In this document: in pieces, positions 15,101 through 30,100 of the stretch
Layout: every line of letters begins with the position of its first letter
How positions within the stretch are numbered: position 1 is the first letter of the stretch
NCBI GenBank assembly: GCA_037951105.1
Contig: JBAMJV010004345.1
Coordinates: 201,001 to 265,000 of the forward strand
Origin: Echinarachnius parma
Lineage: Eukaryota > Echinodermata > Echinoidea > Clypeasteroida > Echinarachniidae
Direction: 5' to 3'
DNA: 64,000 nt
The notes under the pieces: generated by a model
What the model was told of the DNA's origin: nothing
The model's input: the letters and a program-made list of their open reading frames with translations, nothing else
Database searches by the model: none
Made by a program: the position numbers and the translations under genes

Positions 15101-18100
15101 GTCTTATTAAAAATACTTGCGAATAAAATTGGTTTAAACTTGTTGTGGAGATCTGGCAACCTAAGTCCTTAATGAAGCCACTTTTTCGACTTTGGCCCTC
15201 CGCCTATAAGTAGAAGTGTGAACGGTTAGACAAACACTCCCACTGCTGATCATGTTTCCCTGTGTGACCTACTTGTGCAGTTGCCATTCTATCCCATGTG
15301 TGCTGTTTATTCAAGGTTAAGTACATACATATTAATGCTGTTTACTTGCTGAAGCTGAAACACCAAAGCTGTGCTATAAAACAACGTACGAAAAACAAAT
15401 CTAGGAAGTTTGTGGCTCTTGTATGTGTTTTCATGGAACTTGGAGTGTAATTTTTTTTTTTTTTAGAAATAGGATTGTATTTCAGTGTCTTTGTGTTTCC
15501 CATGAGAGTTTCTCTGAATAAAGATGTACAGTTGGCTTTTTGTATTCAAAGTTAAGTATTATGAGTTGTACTGGAACAGGACAATTCAATTCTGAAAACC
15601 ACAGAGAAAAGCATATAGTTTAAGAAGTGGAAGACTCATATGTTTTCATGGAACTTAATTCTTTTAAGAGGGTTATTTTTGTATTGTCTTCGCATAAAAG
15701 CTGTTTCCTGATCAAAGATGCCAATGTTTTGCATTGCATTCATACCGTGTGAAGTGTGTAGTTTATGCTGCAAGAGAGAAACACAGAACCAACACTAAAA
15801 ATACATGAAGGAAATTGTGGGCTGTTGAAAATGTCTTTTTTCATAGAACTTGAATTTGATAACATTTTACTATTCTTCTGTTCTTAGAGTTTTATTGAAT
15901 ACAGATTTGTGGTTCCATTTGACAGTCTGCCGTATATATCATATATTCAAATACATGCAAAATGAGAAGGGAAATGTAAGCTCTTTTGTATAGACACTCA
16001 ACTTAGCGACATTCAGATAGATAAATGGTGCTCTACAGCATATGTTGTTGACTGACAGAGGCTAAAAACCAAACTACTGAAAACCACAATAAGTCAATTT
16101 AACCACAATGAATCTAGTAAATGGAACGTTACTGCATGTAAATGTTTTCTGAGAACTGAAGGCACAGTTATTAAAACGGATTATCTTTCAATGTCGCCAT
16201 ATTGAAGAGCATTCTTTGGGAAAATAACATTTCAGTGTGTAGTTGGTATTCTGTATTAAATGTCAGGCTAAGTGTATGGGGAATGTTGATCACCGAGACA
16301 AAAACACTGATACTTTTATGAAAACTACAGCATGAACAAAATCTAAGATGCTGAAGGATGTTGCATTACGCGTTGTTAATTCATCATTGTTGCTTTCTGC
16401 AAAGTAAAGGATCATCTTGCATTGTAATCATACCCCTAGATGTATGTTTGCCAGATCCATCAAACTGTAAACACTCCTGACATATACTCTAAGGGATACA
16501 AGCAATCAATGGTTAATTGTGTGTTTCTTTTTATGGTGCATTTAATTTTAGATGGGAGAGAGAGAGAGGGGGGGGGGGGGGGGGGGGGGTACTCGTGTCA
16601 ATAAAGAGAGATGGCAGAGAGTTAGAAAGAAGAGAGAATGGAATAAGGAGAGGAAGTAATAGCGGCGAGCAATAAAGTGAAGCAGAGAGAAAGACCTATT
16701 AAGTGGAGAGAAAAGATATGAGAAAATAGAGATAATGAAATGACTATGAAGAGATAAGTAAACAGAGTGAGAAGGAGATAAATGTATATGAGAGAGGAGG
16801 AGGAAAGAGGTAAGGAGAGAGGAAACACATTAAGTCACTCAAGGTAAGGAGCTTCTTGAAGGCTTCTTTTCCACCTGTACAAGAGATTACTATACAAAAT
16901 GTTGTCTTTGACAGCTGTCTTGAATTTGTCATTGTCATCTTCATCTTTATTTTAAATAACATTGCATTGGTGCATTAAATAAAACATCATTTGCAATGGA
17001 AGCTTGTTTTTTAAGTTTGTTACTCGAATGATATGTAGGTTAGAGTAGACATTACTGGAAGGATTTTTTGTATTAGTTGACTTTGCAAGGTCTAAGATGG
17101 AAGAGTTTGTGTTCCATTATAAGTCCATTGATCTTGATTTATTGGCTTTATTGCGCAGTAGTATTCAGATTACTTCTCCTGTTTTCAAGGTCAACAGATA
17201 ATGAATGCTAGATATATATGCAAGATAAGAAGGGATAGTCATATTGTATATATTAGTTTGAGAAACGAGAAGATCTCGTAACTCCTAAGCTGTACCTGAC
17301 CAAAAATATTCACTGTATTGACAAATTTACTGAAGATCTAGGGTTTAAATCTTCCTTTACATGCAAATGCATGTTGACTTCTGTTTATTTGTTCTTGTGT
17401 AAACATAAAATAGTCGTTAACCATTGGACCTTGATATATTTTGTATATTAACAAAAAATTATAGCAATTATTATCTTCATTCATCCAATAAGAATAAGCT
17501 GCTACAGGGGATAAAAGGAGGACAAAAATACAAACTTCTCTGTTAGCATACAAAGTATAACAAATAATTCTGGCAGGGGTATATTTCATTAAAGAGAAAT
17601 TGGCATAGCGTAATACATACAAGAAATTTAACATAAAACAATAGTTCTGAGGGGATAATAATGAAATTAAAAGAAAGACTGAATTGTTTTTCTTACACTT
17701 TGTATCTTGTACATGCTGTGAAAGATGTTTTTTCAACTAGATGTTCTGTATGTATTGAATGTAAAGTATAAAGTGTGTATCTTTGTGGATGTTTTGTTTT
17801 CATTTTCAGGTGACCTAGATTTTTGTCAACGTGAACTCTAAGCATTCTCGGCGGCGAATTAATATTTAGAAGCATGTATCATAGCTTTTAGCGTTGACTT
17901 ACCCTAGTGTACGGATAAGTGAGAAGAATGAGACTTGGGTTAAAATGGATACATGAAGGGATAAACTGGATTCATGAAATGCATAACCAATTTCATAAGC
18001 AGAGGAAAAAGAGTGACTGAAATGGGATCATGAAATGCGCCACAACATTTGCGATGAAATATAAGAAGTGACTAAAATGGATTGATTGAGTGCATCGCAA

Positions 18101-21100
18101 AAATTATGGGGAAAAAAAAGTGACTAAAATGATTGATGAAATGCACCTCACAAGTTATTAAAAGGGATGTATTGGATGAGCCACAAACTTTAATTACAAG
18201 TGAGAAGTAAACAAGAGTGACTAAGATGGATTGACGAAATACACCACAAGATTTGCTGAATTCATGTATCTGGTGATTCTACATCTTGGGTAGATCTTGA
18301 ATAGATTCAGGGATTGTGTTATCCTTGCCTTCTCCTTTTCTATGGGAATCTATAACTGATTACTACCATATGGTTAAAGAACTTAGAGAGATTGATAACA
18401 TAAATAGATAGGTAGATGAATAGATAAAGAGAGAGAGTAGAAGAAGATACAGAGAGATACAGATATAAAGAAAGAAGGAGAAATGAGAGAGGGAGGGAGA
18501 GAGGAAGAGCAAGAAGAAGGAAGATATTTGAATCCAAACTAGATACAAACTGTTATGCACACCGCCTGGTACATTGAGTTCACTACCGAGTTCCCCCTAG
18601 CTGCACCCCATACTTTCCCATTCCCTGTCGCCCCTCCACACCCACATCCAAAATTGATAATATCTCAAAACCTATCCAGGCACTGATGCAGCTTAGGGGT
18701 GATGGATGTGCATATCAGTGCATTCTTTTTAAATTCAGTGTTTTGGAGTTTCCTGTATTTAAGCAGATGTAAGCCTACTTACTATAAGGTAAAAAAGCAT
18801 CAGCACACGGAGGCACGCTCACCCCCAAACCTAGATGTTCTGCTTAGCACTTTCTTATATTCCCTTATTCATTTATATTCATTGATATTGTTATAAGGGC
18901 TGAGGGATGTGTGTTTCAACTTATTCTTTAAACAGGAATAACTAATGAATAGGAGCTTCCCTTACATACATGTATTTCAGCAATAATACAGCGCATAGGG
19001 ACGTGCATTTGCAATGTGATATGCGCTATATTAAAACTGTGTATTATTATTATTACTAAACACTTTGATAGCAGGATTGCCCAAAAAGTTCTCTATAGGG
19101 GAATATATTGTCGTGTGAGAGTCATAAGGGCATTACGTCATTTTCGCTAAATTGAGTTATGTATACCATCTTGAAGATCGGAGCATCTTCTATGTGAAGC
19201 TCAACTTTTTGATAATTAAAAATATTTATGATTTTGAGCTTTTAACGAAAAAAACATACTTAGCAGAGCAAGATATTTGGTTACTATGTTGCTCATAAAT
19301 TTCAAACATAATTTGTTTTTGAAGTACTAACATTTACACTATCACTCTTCTCTTTCTTAAATGATGATGAAATGACATGCAAGACTTCCCTTCATTCTTC
19401 TACATTCGTTTTCATTTTGATAAAATGCACAGTCAGTACTAGGACGCTTACATGTAAGCATGTGTTTGATGAGAAGTCATCTTCTCAATCAAATTATGCA
19501 TTAATCATTAAAATGATGCTTGATTACATTTCTATGCAGTGACTTTAGCAACTCTTTTAGCCTTTACATCAGACCCATTACATTTGTCAGGGTCTAGATG
19601 TACAGAGATAGATCTTTATACATTTGTATCTGATAAAATTAATTTAAGTTCTTAAGGTCTTCAACATAATATTATCTTAGTGGACCATATGTATACAGCT
19701 GTTTTCTGTTATACTTAAACAAAAATGAGACATGAAGGAAAATTACACAGGCTTGAAGTTTCCTAGACTGTTTTAATACAATAAAAAAGCCCCCAAATCA
19801 GGTAAAGGCTAGGCCGTACACTAGAGTGTGCACTTCATTCTTCATAAGCTTTAAGTTGTAACATGATTCAAACGTGGGCATAAAACCGCATTCTGACATT
19901 TCTGTCAAGAACAGATGATATGAAGACAAATTGTTTCTATAAAAAGTTCTGTGTGGGGATGTGGTTTCATTGTTGTTCATTATTGCTACTGTAACAACGA
20001 AAAAAGATTGTTAGTAGCGCACTAGTGAAATGGCAAGGTAGGCTGGTAAAGAAGTCTGAAATGATATGTTTTGGAGATAATTTTGACTTGCCTTTATATC
20101 CCTTGTGTCTATATAATGATGCAAATTTTGGGGGAAGCCAGACAGACAGCTAGCTCTCAATCTGTTTACAAGACACTCCAGAATAGCTGAAATGGCAGAA
20201 AGGAAGGAAAAGGGAGGATATTCATGATCCACTGAATCCATCCCAGGATGACAGAAAGAGAAAAAAAATGCCTACTTGATTTAAAGGAGGAGAAATAAAG
20301 GTGTGGGCAGATTAGCAGGGCCACAACAAAGATATTTGAAGTTGTTGTTTGTAAATACTGCCTTAGAATCAAACACCTGCTCCAACAGTGGGAGAAACTT
20401 TATTTTTGTAAGGTTTTCTTCTTGTCATTTTAAATGGATACACATTAGGTGCAACCTTTGTGGTAATAAGCTGAAGCATACACATATTTACGCACGTACA
20501 GTATGCAAAGAGTAAGCTTGTTTTGTAAAAATAAATGTTGAGAGAAATGTAAAAATATGCCAACTGTCCTTTTGAACATTATTTAACTTTGTTGACATGT
20601 GCACAAACTGAAGAAGGGTTGATAAAATGTGTATTTCTGTCTTCTGATATGTCCACTGAGTAATGTATGAACATTCCATGGTAAATGAATGTCATACATC
20701 TGAGTAATGAGCAAAAATGCAGTGATATTTACTAACTCATTGCACTGTCTTTGTACACAGTTTAAATTCTCCAGTGGAGAATGTCAAATCCAAACACTTC
20801 AATCATAAGTATCTGTTTAATGAAAGAGCTCTTCCGTAACCAAAACCTGTTCCATGCTTGTATTGGTAATACAAAATAATGAGGCATATGAGTTCCAAGT
20901 AAGTTTTGTGGATTTTGTCAATGTTACTAGATCCCTGTTACATGTACGCATTTATTATTTTTCCCCCTTCATTAACCATTCTTATTAATAATACTTTCTT
21001 ATGACATTCAACTCAACCAAAACTTTGTCTTTTTCTCCTTTTGCCTCACCTTGCCTACCTGTGCCCATTTCATTGACCGCCATGCAGACCAGTCGGTGGA

Positions 21101-24100
21101 CATGGACAACGAGAGCGATGACGATGATGACTCGTACTCGTCCGACCAGGAGAACAGTGACAGTGGGGAGAACATGGTGGGAGGCCAGGTGAGATCCCAG
21201 CTGCATGCCCACCAGCTACCCTGGAACGTGAGTCTTGTCAAAAAAACACCCCTGTCCTCTTTGCAGTGCAGTGAAGTCACGCTTTATATATTTATGCTTT
21301 ATGTGTCAATGTTTAAAATTATATATTTTGTATTTTTTTAAGTAAATTTTTTCTAATATTTTCATTTTGTAATATTCATATCTCTGCATATGATTTTTTT
21401 CTTCAAAATATAAATTCATTTTTATTTAATTAATTTTGTATATTTTTAAAATTATAATTTTCATGTTTTTTTTAATGTTTTATGTTTATTATATTTTTAT
21501 GTTTATTATATATGCATATACTTGCATACATGGATGTGTATTTGTTATGATTTTTTTAATGAATTGCAGAGATGCTTACTTTCCAAATAGTACATTATTA
21601 ATTTATTTGTATGTCTTTTGCAACTGAAATAACTGTTAGGTTTTGAAATCGTAAGAGCCAATAATTCCAAGTATACGTCTCTATGATTTGTATGTATGTG
21701 TTAAGAAGTGTTATGCTTTATATAACCAAATGTTGATCATGCAAAGTGTGTGTGTTTATTTATTTTTTCTTCGGAATCGAAACATCTATAGAGCCTATAT
21801 ATATTGCCTTGAAATACACCTCCCAAAGTAATTAACAGTAGATTGTGGTTTAGTTTCCTGGAACAAATGTGTTTATAAGGGCTTTCAAATGGTCCATTTA
21901 TACTCATTTAGTTGTTCTAATGTCATTAATTTAGTCAATGTCTTGCTTTTGATCTTGATTGCTTTTTTATAATCTGAAGAATGAGTGCAAAGTTCAACCA
22001 GTTTCGCATTAGGAAAGATTTTCTGTGTACCAAAACCACTGTGAGCATGTTTTTGTTTCATTTTTTAAAATTTTATTTTATTGCTGTGTTTTTACTAAAA
22101 TACAGTTCACGATACAAGGAAATGGAGACGAAATAAAACATACCTTCAAAGCAAAATATATTATATGCAAAGTTAAAGTTCAATTCATGTAAGCTTGCTA
22201 CTTTCAACTATTTTCCACTCAATTTATCCACTGATGTAAATTCTGCTAGGATCTCAAATTTAGGCACACAATTGGTTCTCATTTTCTTACACTGACAACT
22301 TTTTTAAAGCTCTATTTTCTTCATTCATCTTCAAACTCTCTTACACAGAATCATACTAGTAGTTTTACTAATATAATACTTTCCATCACAGTTCAAGAAA
22401 AAATAACATTTAAAAATAAATATTTCAGTAGAAGTAACCCTTGGATACATTGCTATATATTTGATAGGATGCATAATCCTGAGAGGGCCTTGAAAGATAA
22501 AACATATATTATCAAAGATGGAACCTTATGCTACCGTTTTGTATGTCCAGGGCATTGGTGGTGCTACCCCTATGGAATGGGGGAGAACTATATTTAGAGT
22601 GTAATTTGCCTATAGATAGATGATTAACACTGGATGACGTTTTGAAATCTATGCTTTTGCCCCCAAACAAAATGATTTTGGTTTCCACCACAGTGCAGAC
22701 CATATATTCCTAATGATATTTTTCAGTAGACAGAAAGAAGTTCTTCACCTGTAATGTTGGAAGGGGGGGGGGGGGGGGGGGGGAGGGTGTGACAGGGGCA
22801 GCTACATGTATACAGGGCTTTTTGGGAAGGGGAATGCAGTTGCCCCCACCCCCTCCCCCCTTACTTAATGTGTGTGTTAGGTTGGGGGCAATGCCTGTCA
22901 TCTTCTATTGTTAGGTTTAACTGCATACTTATTTTCTCTAGTCATGTTTACTTTGTGCAGGTTCTCTTATTTTTGTAGCCTGAATAGAAACTTCACAAGA
23001 AGACAACAAACAGGATAAAATGTTTATCCTGCACCGTTATCTCCTGGATGTCTGTCATCTTGTGTTTCATGTTTAGTGGGAAAATGGTGTAAAAGATCTA
23101 GAAACAGCCCCGCCGGTGGCTGCTGTGACCCATTAATAAATGCCAGTAGTTTAGTTGCTGAATGAGATTTGAGATGATTCTTTCTAATAAATATTTTGTC
23201 CATCTAATCATAAAACTACTACAGCAACATCAAAACTACTAGTGTGTGAGGCAGGGAATACATGTTATCAAGCTATTCAATTATCTTGTTACTTATTGTT
23301 AATTTTTTACATTATTCAAATTATCACTTTATTTGGGGATGGTGATTTTAATATATTTGAACAAAAATACACGTAGATGTGAGATAACAATTTATTCACA
23401 CAAGGGCAATAAAATAACTTAAAGATTTCTACAAATTTGATGGAAACTATTTGCAAAGCAACGTGACAAAGTATGCTGATCTGACTTGAATCATATTCTA
23501 CATGTAGTTTGACAACCTTTATGATATAATTTAGTTATCAAATCAAACAATATGAGTGCTTCAATTGAATTAGGCTATCTTAATGTTTGATTTTATGAAA
23601 AACTGTTATCATGAAATCTATTTTAAACTTTTGATCACAATACAAATAGATTTCATATTAACTACCAATACAGATGAACTTTCATAGTAATAAAAACTGT
23701 TATCATAAAGGTTGTCATAAAAAAGTAAACTAGAATATGATTGTATATACATGTATCTATATGTTGTTTATTGACTGAATACTGGGTGGGCAGATACATG
23801 TACACATTTTAATTTGTAAAAGTAAATCCCCGCTTGACCCCAATTTGAATGTGCTAATAGAAATGAAAGTGTGTGATATTTTAGAAAGTATACGTAGACA
23901 TGCATTACCTCCCATTGTTGTAGGCTGGATTTACTGTAAAGGCATCGTTGTTAGTTGCTTGAAGCTTTCTGCGCACTATCTAGTGAAGCATTATCATTTG
24001 ATAACCAGTGTGTATAATTCACATAATCTGCAGTAGATCCAAGGACCTTTTTCAATTAATTCAATTAAGTTTTTTAATATAGTACTGGGAAAAGTGTAAT

Positions 24101-27100
24101 ATTCTGAATTTTTAAAATGTTATTTGTTTACTTTTAATACCCTTGCAAGGTGTGTTTGTGTGGTTCGATATATTCTTACTAGCAATTGAGCAAAGGCTAA
24201 AAAGAAATTTAATAGGTTTATAGTATTTAGAAATAATTTATAGGCAATTGTTCATAAAATGTTGATTCATTGTAAACACATTGTATTATAGCAGTAGTGC
24301 AAGGAGTCATGAGCATTAAAACAGTTACAGTTTATCGGATGTGGTTCGGTAGTGCATTAAAATAACAAATATAACAACATTGACAATAAGGCAACTTCAT
24401 TTGTAGGAGGAATGAAGTGGTGTCATTTTGAAAGCTACGAGTATGACATGATGGGATTTTATGTACTGTTTATGAATATCTCTATCTGTTATTGGAAGAG
24501 GTTCTAAAAGATTTTAAAATATTTCATATTCATTGACTATTTTTAAAGAGAAGAACAATTCATAATTGTAAATTATTGTAATACAAGTCATACATTAAAT
24601 TGGTATGAAACTGTTCATTCGGTATGATCCTTGCCCCTCACTAAGTATTACATATATATATATGTATACAGCTGCACCATGCTTTTCTTCATACTTGTTT
24701 GCTCGATCGTGCGCATTTCATCGCCCAAGAAATGGAAGATGGAATTGTGTCGGTATGAGAAAATTTGCAATGCATTTATGAGTTATGCACACACTGCCTG
24801 CCTTCCAAGATGTCAACAAACAAAGTCATTTGAGGAATGTAATCAAATCATCGTGATTGTGTGCTCTCCTCATTTGCTCTTATTGGAATCTCTAATTCCA
24901 CTATCCTCTATTCCGCCACTTCTGAGGGGGAAATGGGATAGCATTCAGCCACGAATGGTATGTGTACATTGTATGCACCAATGTTATGATGAATGTGAGT
25001 AGATGAGTAGAGTGGAAATAAGTGAGAGGCGGCTTGGAAGGTCTTGCGGTGATTGAACGTGGGATGGGCATCATGGACTGCATCCTTTCTCTGGGGTTTG
25101 TTTCATGTTGCTGCTGATGTGACAATGTTTCTATTTGAAAAGCATAATAATAAAAGCAAATTGACAAAATGGTGAATTCTGATCAAAGAATCTGTAATTA
25201 TATTGGGTCAGCTGGAAAAATGTGCAGTGCATAAATATACTTGGATAGCTTTGTACATTATATACGTAAGAGATATCACATTTCTCATCTGTGGTGATTC
25301 AGTTTTCTTCCAAATAATTTGACAGTTAAATTTCACGGTAGTTTTTTTTTGTATTAAACATCTACAAGTCAGAATATTATCCTGACCATATCTTATCCCT
25401 TTTGTTCAAACTATGTGTAGTTTGCAAGTTGAATTTATATAAATGATTTATTAATTATTATCTCTACTTATTCCTTTGTTAACACTGCAGTATTTTCAAT
25501 TTGCTCTGAAGTTCCCCTAAACAATTTGAAGGGTACTCCCCTATGAATGATTTGAATCTGAGAGAACATTTCCTGGTATGTGTACTTTTATTGACATCTA
25601 ACAGAGAGGAGAAATGACAGCTGAAGTTTCGAGAGGAAACACATGCAAGAATACATACACTTTTTACCTCAACAAAACTTGATTGATATTCTATATAGAT
25701 GGAGTATGACATGTATGTATTTGAATTGATAGTGCATTTGCAGGCATTGCTGCAATTGGATATATAATGCTGTAAATAAAATGGCAGATATGTCATAACA
25801 TGAACCTACTAGTTCTAAATACAACATGTACATATTTGGACATAGATAGTATTGCTGTCTTTTTGTGCAAGTTGTTGATTTTATTGAAATAGTTAAATAA
25901 TCCACCATCAGCCATCTATTTTTAACTTGAAATGTTTCTTTCTGGATGACACGTAATGGCCTTGTGTTTATTCTTCCTCTTGTCATACAATCCCCAGGGA
26001 TTCTAACCAGGGAAAGTCATGGTTGCTTAGAAGTGCATTGTGTAGAATGGCACTCAAATTTACAAATGTATTGTTCATGCCCAGCCTATACAATACACCG
26101 TAAATAAAAGTTAAAACAGGTTTGATTGTAGCAATAGTTCTGATGAAGTTCCTGGTTCCAGAGAAAAACATGGGATGACTGTAATATTTGTATATTAAGT
26201 ATTTGTTGTTTGTTGTTGTTATTGTTTGTTTATAACTGTTCTTTAGATCTAGATATCAGTTTGTCTGTACTGTAGATTTGTTCTGATTATAAGTTGCGGG
26301 TACGATGTCAGGTAGATCTTTTTTTGCTATGCATGTGTTTTTATGATTTGTTGTGTGCAAGCAGTATGTCCGGAGTGAATGGAGCCTGCCTGAGTGTGTG
26401 TATGTGCGTGCATGTTGCATATCAGAGCAAGTGTGTGTGTGCTTGTGATAATTAGGTATTTATTACCTCTGCCAAGGAGGTTATGTTTTCGGTCCCGTTT
26501 GTTTGTTTGTTCGTCACCAGTCTCCTCCGACCTGCGCACAATTTCACAGATATCTCAACCAATTTTTCGTAGAACCATCGTGTTCATCTAGAATAGAACC
26601 CATTAAATTTTCAAGGTCAAAAGTCAAAGGGCAAGGATTTTATCAAATTTGAGTGTTGGTGGAGGTATGCACTCCCTGAGTGCACTGCATCTATTATATT
26701 AATACGGTAAGCTTCAATCCCCCAAATGTGTCCCACTCGAGATATCCTCACCCCGAGAATTCGGCGACTCCCCGACCGTCGGGATCGAAGGATATACGTT
26801 TTGCGGAGGACAATAAGGTATTCCCGAGTCGCTCCCGCCCCGTGGTCGCCCTCCAGATCGAAGAAAAGGGAAAGTCAGCAATGCCGGTTGCTAAAGTTAA
26901 GGCGCCGAGCACTGACTAACGATTTATCGCCGTAAAATTATTTGTAAGAATATAAATTGGAGTAGATAAAACAAATAATATATTGAGAAACCATTTTAGA
27001 TATTATACGTTGCGAATCTACCCAGGTTTTGATAAATATCAATATTTATATTACGCGGATGGTATGGTAATGATCGCTATTGCCGATTGGCATTGTGTTT

Positions 27101-30100
27101 GTAAGTGCATCGACGACAAAATGCGACAACTTCAATTAAGCTGCGGTTATACAACGCGCAATAGCTGTACAGCCGTGTATACACGTCGCGGAGTCATCTA
27201 ATAACCCCACCGAACCGTAGTTTATTTGCATAGCTCACTGACCTGCTGACCATCGTCTCTATTTGCCCTACCGTACACGATACTATAATTGCGCCAGCTT
27301 GTGGTAAGATGTATTAAGTAAGCCACGAAGCTAGCATGCAGTACCAGAAGAGACGCCGACGGGGTGGGGGTGGGTGGTGGGGGTAGAATGGACGGGGAGG
27401 TATCTGCTCATTTATTATGCAATGCATGTATAAACGGCTATCATCGGGTTTCACAATAATATTTAAAAATGTATACGCGGGAGAACTTAGTTTGGATATG
27501 AATTGTGTAGGGGACACGACGGGTTATGTGTCATGCAGGCAATTGAAGACACGGGGGGGGGGGGGGGGGGCAGCGGCGAAGCTAGCAAGAACACGAACAT
27601 AGTGTACTGTATCTAATTTGATACAAGCGTAACAAATTATCGGGGGTGGGGGTAGAATGGATGGGGGAAGTATCTGCTCATGATAGTATGCAAATGCATG
27701 TATATTCCTTTCAAGGGAATACATGTATCATGATCATCGGGTTTCACAAAAATATGAACAAAGGTATCTGCGGGAGAACTTAGTTTATGATATGAAATGT
27801 GTAGGGGACACGACGGGTTATTTGTCATACAGGCAATTGGAGCCGCGGGGGCCGGGGGGGGGGGGGGGGGGGGGAGCGGCGAAGCTACTTTATTAGCAAG
27901 AACACATACATAGTGTATATTGTATATATTTTAATACAAGCGGAACACATTATGGATCATATGAAATATGGGGGATAACTGAATAACTTTGCGTGGATAC
28001 TAAATCATCATGATTTTGTTATACAGTGGCCGGATGTATCGTTGGACGGGGCACCAACGGGGTGAGGCCGGGGCGGGATTGAGTCGCCCGAGTCTATTTT
28101 GTCTTACTATTTAAATGATGACTGTGGGATATTTAGTAAAGTTTTAAAGTGGTGTATGTCATCATCGTCTTTCTCTTACAAAAACCCGCGGATTTCCGCG
28201 GGTACAGCTAGTCTAGTTTTAATAATGCATTATGAATCTCCCATTTGTTTTCAACTGATCTTGATGCTAGCTAGGGTAGGTCATCTTTTGGTGCATCATG
28301 CGACCAACACCTTCAGATTCATTGACCGAAAAAATGGGTGCCCAGGGACCTTTTTGGGTTGTGTGCAACCAGCACATTCACAGCTCATTGATTAAGAAAT
28401 GGTTCCTCTGGGAGGCAGTTTGCATGAAATTCTGAACTGTTATCAACAGCTCAAATATGAAGCAGGCTTACTGCCCTTTATCCTTTATTTATTAACATGT
28501 CATCTAAACAAACGTGGGATAGTATTTTCAAATTGGCAAAGGGCAAGGTAAGCAATGTATTTAATTATTATTTATTTATTTAATTGAATTGAATTGAATT
28601 GAATAGGTTTAATTTATTGATCACAACATGTAGATAAATATGAATTCGTAATGAATATGGGCAAACATTTAAACGTAACAAAAGATGATAACAAATTAAT
28701 GTAATTTATAACAATAATTGAAAAATAAAAACTAAGGAATATGCTGACTTGGCAGTTCCAAGCAATCAGTCATTGGAGTGCATTTAGATTAATTGATAAC
28801 AAAATAGCTACTCAAGGCCCTTTGGGATTTGTGAAACCAACACCTTCACACTTCATTGGTGAAAGAATGGTTCCGCTGGGGGTGGATTGCATGAAATTCT
28901 GAACTGCTACCTGAAACAACCTTGAATGTGAAATTGGCTTACTTCCCAGTATCCCATTAGACATGAGTTACATTTCTTAGATCTAATTATGTGGGAGAGT
29001 AATTGCATGAGTAACTTGGCAAAGGATACACTGTCTTACACAGTATGTAATAATTTGTGAAATACCACACAGCCTTGGGCAGATTTAAACAATCACAAAA
29101 GGGGTTGTCAAAAACTGTATCCCCTTCCTCTCATTTAATACCCACAAATCACATTAAAGTGTGTATTTATGAAATGTATGCTTACTAGTAGATGGGCAAG
29201 GTTACATTCGTGTAAAGGTGGATAGTGGTGGTGGGTGGGGGGGGGGGGGGGGGGGGGGGGGTCATGGAAAAGGATACAGTGTGGCACAGCATGTAATAAT
29301 TTGTGATATAGAGCATGGCTTTGGGCAGATTTGAACAACCAGAAAAGGGGTTGTCATTGTCAACAAATTTGTACCCCTTTCCCCTCCTGTCACCCCCAAA
29401 TCACATTAAAGTGTGTATTTATGAAATGTATGCTTACTACTAGTAGACGGGCAAGGGTACATTTGTGTAGAGGTGGATAGTGAGGGGGGGGGGGGGGGGC
29501 CCGGGGGGGCACTCAAATTATTTTTTGACGGGGGTGTGCCGCACGGAACTCTGAAATGGGGGTCTGAAGAGCTAACTACAAGCACAAAATATAGGGTCTT
29601 TGGAGCTACAAAATCCCTTAAACGCACAAAATATAGGGTCTTTGGAGCTACAAAATCCCTGAAAGGGGAGTTAAGGGGTCTAAGGAGCAGACTAAAACTA
29701 CAAAAAACATAGACTCGGAGATTCCAAATACCTACAGAAACCCTCAAAAAGGCTCAAATTGTGGTCTAAGGAGCCGAACTAGAAGAAGAATAATGGATTT
29801 GGCGCTACTCAAATACAAAGCCAAGTCATTCCGGGGGTCTATGGAGCCAAACTAGAAGAAGAATAAAGGATTGTCGCTACTCGACTACCTAGCCAAGTCA
29901 TTCCGAGGGTCTATGGAGCGGAAAGTTTTGAAAATCGGGTATCTTTAGAGCTGTGATTGGGTGTGAAAAAGGGGGTCTTTTAAGCGGCACATACCCGTCT
30001 TACATTATACATGAGTGCCCCCCCCCCCGGGGGGGGGGGGGGGGGGTAGTGTCATGGCTGATTTATGTGCATTTTTCCCCCCTTCACTGTGAGGGCTGCT

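Noticed and set aside
21189..21228. Extended exon 2 using the donor GTGAGT at 21229
   Set aside because: It would add 40 bases and break the phase to exon 3. The donor at 21189 gives matching phases and family-like sequence.
24631..25002. 123-codon frame in intron 2 with a hydrophobic start and several Cys
   Set aside because: It looks a little like a secreted peptide, but I see no promoter or splice support and no family resemblance; chance is sufficient.
29473..29747. Gly-rich and Pro-rich frames on both strands
   Set aside because: They are caused by the poly-G end and internal repeats of a MITE.
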